Of a stretch of DNA of 6,329 bases, positions 4,535 through 6,329 are shown piece by piece (within the stretch, counting starts at the first letter, position 1; each line of letters begins with the position of its first letter). Under the pieces are notes generated by a model. It ran no database searches and had not been told where the DNA came from. It saw only the letters and a program-made list of their open reading frames with translations. Location of the stretch: assembly GCA_964637705.1 (NCBI GenBank), contig CAZWVM010000197.1, positions 1 to 6,329 of the forward strand, given 5' to 3'. The position numbers and the translations under genes are program-made. This DNA comes from CAZWVM01 sp964637705. GTDB lineage: Bacteria > UBA8481.

Positions 4535-5784
4535 CGCGCGAAGACCCGGACGTTGTCACGCCCCGTCGCCTTCGCATGGTAGAGCGCCTTGTCCGCGCTC
4601 ATGTAGAGCGCATCGAGGTTCTCTCCGTCGATGGGATATTCGCAGACGCCGGCCGAGAAGCGGAGCGGCTCCCCGTCCGGGCGCTTCAGGGTCTCCGCGA
4701 CCTTCCGGCGCAACCGGTTCAATTCCTCCGCGAGCACCGGGGCCGACTGGCCCGGCATCACGCACACGAATTCCTCTCCGCCGTACCGGCCCGCCTCGAT
4801 CTTGCCGGTTTCCGGCGCGCGATCAGAGAGGAAGGTGGAGATCTCGCGCCCCAGCGCGCGCAGCACCTCGTCGCCCGCCTCGTGGCCGTAGGTGTCATTG
4901 ACGGGCTTGAAACGGTCGATGTCGAGGATGGCGAGGGCGAAGGAGCGATGCGCGCGCAGCGAAAGCGCGATCTCCTTCTGCGCGATCTTCTCGAAGGCCA
5001 TGCGCGTCAAGAGGCCCGTCAGCCCGTCGTGCATCGCCTCCAGCTCGATCTGCTCCGCGAAGAGCGCCGCCTGAAGAGCGACGGTGGAGACCTCGCTGAG
5101 GGAGTAGAGCAGGCGCAGGTCGAGGTTGGCCCAGGGCTCGCCGCGGATCGCGGCCAGGACCTCGCGCCGCCCCGGGCGCAGGGCGCCCGTGGAAAGCGCC
5201 ACGGCGATGGCGTGGCGGCCGTCCTTGAGGCGGCGGTGCACGGGCAGGACGACGTCCTGGAGGCTCTCCATCCCGGCCGGCACGGGATCGTGGCCGAGGG
5301 CGTCGAAGGCGAGGATCCGCACGTCCTCCGTGCGGAGGATCCGCCGTCCCCCCTCGACGATCTCCTTGCGCACCTCCTGCGCGTCGCGGCAGAGGCCGTA
5401 GCGGTAGGAGAGGCCGTTCAAGTGGCGGTAGGTCTCCGCCTGGCCGCGCGTCGTCTCCGTGCGCTTCCTCGTCTGGACGGTCTCGCGCCGGATCGAGTCG
5501 GCCTCGGCGAGGCTCTCGTCGTCGGCCCGGCGCGCATACGACTCGAGGTGGTGGATCGACTGCCGCGCGTAACCGACGAGCGCCGCGGCCAGGGGCGGCA
5601 GGGGAGAGAAGAGGAGGGCCGCGAAGAGCCGTTCGGCCCCGCCCCGCCAGAGGAGCACGCCGACGGCGAAGACGGAGAGGAGGAGCCCGAGCCGCCACGC
5701 CCGCCGGGCGCTCGTGTTCACCGACAAAAGCATCGCGGCGGCGGTCACCACCCCGAACGTCATGATCACCGGATGCGACATCAC
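4531..5784 (-). CDS. membrane GAF-GGDEF diguanylate cyclase without I-site
   Basis: A 417-residue predicted c-di-GMP synthase. Three hydrophobic segments (about 7-22, 32-47, 52-71) anchor it. A charged helical linker (about 75-120) is followed by a GAF-like sensory region (about 122-245), then the GGDEF domain: DGLTGLLTR (253-261), DIDRFK (288-293), N296, D305 and GGEEF (335-339), ending ADKALYHAKATGRDNV. Catalytic residues look complete. The RxxD inhibitory position reads TGKI (326-329) because the segment before GGEEF is an inserted DRAPETGKIEAGRY, so normal product inhibition should be absent. The usual Asn of LPNR is Thr260. GTG at 5784 is directly followed by ATG at 5781; either may be the start, and upstream GGCGGA suits the ATG better. 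It lies 25-28 nt after the MalK-like gene and overlaps the next cyclase by 4 nt, suggesting one operon. Confidence 0.93.
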   Translation of the reverse strand: MMSHPVIMTFGVVTAAAMLLSVNTSARRAWRLGLLLSVFAVGVLLWRGGAERLFAALLFSPLPPLAAALVGYARQSIHHLESYARRADDESLAEADSIRRETVQTRKRTETTRGQAETYRHLNGLSYRYGLCRDAQEVRKEIVEGGRRILRTEDVRILAFDALGHDPVPAGMESLQDVVLPVHRRLKDGRHAIAVALSTGALRPGRREVLAAIRGEPWANLDLRLLYSLSEVSTVALQAALFAEQIELEAMHDGLTGLLTRMAFEKIAQKEIALSLRAHRSFALAILDIDRFKPVNDTYGHEAGDEVLRALGREISTFLSDRAPETGKIEAGRYGGEEFVCVMPGQSAPVLAEELNRLRRKVAETLKRPDGEPLRFSAGVCEYPIDGENLDALYMSADKALYHAKATGRDNVRVFAR

Positions 5785-5809
5785 GCGATCCGCCGTTCCC
5801 CCCCGATCT

Positions 5810-6329
5810 TCAGGCCAGAAGCCTCAGACCCGTCTCCTTGTCGAACAAGTGCGCCCGCGTCATGTCGAAGACCAGGTCGATGCGCGCACCGACCTCCGGG
5901 ATCAGGTCGCCCCGGAACCTCGCCGTGATCGCCTCGCTTCCCGCCCGCGCGCTCACGTAGACCTCGGCCCCCATCGGCTCCACCACCTCGGTCACCGCCG
6001 AAATGACCCGGTCGACCGGCGCGTCCACGCGGCTCAGGCGGTCGTGGATGTCCTCGGGCCGGATGCCCAGCACGGCCTCGCGCGCCCCGCCCGGGCCGGA
6101 GGCCACCGTCCGCGCCAGTTCCGCCATCTCCGGAGCCGGCGTCACGCTGAACCCGTCGCCCGCGAGCTTCCGCCCGTCCTCCTCGATCCTCACCGCGAGG
6201 AAGTTCATCGGCGGCGAGCCGATGAAGCCGGCGACGAAGCGGTTCGAGGGTGAAGCGTAGAGTTCCAGGGGCGGCGCGATCTGCTGGATGTGCCCGTCCT
6301 TCAGGACGACGATCTGGTTCGCCATCGTC
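5810..6329 (-). CDS. MalK/UgpC-type sugar ABC importer ATPase, C-terminal part (runs off right edge)
   Basis: The last 172 or so residues of a carbohydrate-import ATPase of the MalK/UgpC/MsmK family. The first complete codons read TMANQIVVLKDGHIQQ, the stretch just after the switch-histidine region (normally THDQ-EAMT). Then comes the family hallmark PSNRFVAGFIGSPPMNFL, and the OB-fold/TOBE regulatory domain with VLGIRPEDI, VVEPMGAEVYV and AHLFDKETG near the end. Family members have about 360-380 residues, so roughly the first 200, including Walker A, signature and Walker B, lie beyond the window. This protein would pair with two MalF/MalG-type permeases and a binding protein; none is in view. 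One such ATPase often serves several sugar systems, so the substrate is open. The stop (5812-5810) is followed closely by the diguanylate cyclase gene. Confidence 0.95.
   Translation of the reverse strand, partial: TMANQIVVLKDGHIQQIAPPLELYASPSNRFVAGFIGSPPMNFLAVRIEEDGRKLAGDGFSVTPAPEMAELARTVASGPGGAREAVLGIRPEDIHDRLSRVDAPVDRVISAVTEVVEPMGAEVYVSARAGSEAITARFRGDLIPEVGARIDLVFDMTRAHLFDKETGLRLLA

Noticed and set aside
4576..5928. A 450-codon plus-strand frame opposite the GAF-GGDEF gene
   Set aside because: Composition is that of reverse-complement coding sequence (RGE/HR-rich) with no domain, while the minus strand carries intact GGDEF motifs.

Overview
This is a GC-rich bacterial window with tightly packed genes and no RNA genes, CRISPR arrays, IS elements or phage genes that I can see. 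The gene families (ABC-2 exporter, MalK-type ATPase, GGDEF enzymes, GYF_2/DUF4339-like proteins) are too widespread to fix the phylum. A high-GC Gram-negative lineage is plausible, but this is inference.

Left part (1-1713, minus strand): a three-gene operon read leftward from a promoter-like TTGAAA-N17-TATCAT at 1713-1685. It encodes an ABC-2 exporter ATPase, its six-helix permease, and the first 76 codons of a membrane-anchored protein that runs off the left edge. Both junctions are 4-nt NTGA overlaps. The last gene appears to start with a rare CTG codon. The -10 box lies so close to the first ATG that the mRNA may be leaderless.

Middle part (1766-3384, plus strand): two tandem paralogues, each with two GYF_2-like domains, a linker and one C-terminal transmembrane helix. 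Their first 215 nt are identical. The next 197 nt differ at 16 sites, 15 of them synonymous, and after the helix the tails are unrelated. Copy 1 ends in a Pro/Arg tail containing PPPGY; copy 2 ends in an eight-cysteine domain. A strong intrinsic-terminator-like hairpin lies between them, just upstream of the copy 2 ATG. This pair is the most distinctive part of the window.

Right part (3425-6329, minus strand): the C-terminal half of a MalK/UgpC-type sugar-import ATPase is followed after 25-28 nt by a membrane GAF-GGDEF diguanylate cyclase. That gene overlaps by 4 nt a second, more compact membrane GGDEF protein. Both have catalytic GGEEF motifs. Only the second has the RxxD inhibitory site, so the pair may make c-di-GMP with different feedback behaviour. 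The rightward GYF pair and the leftward cyclase operon converge at 3357-3424, where a hairpin without a T-tract may act as a weak terminator.
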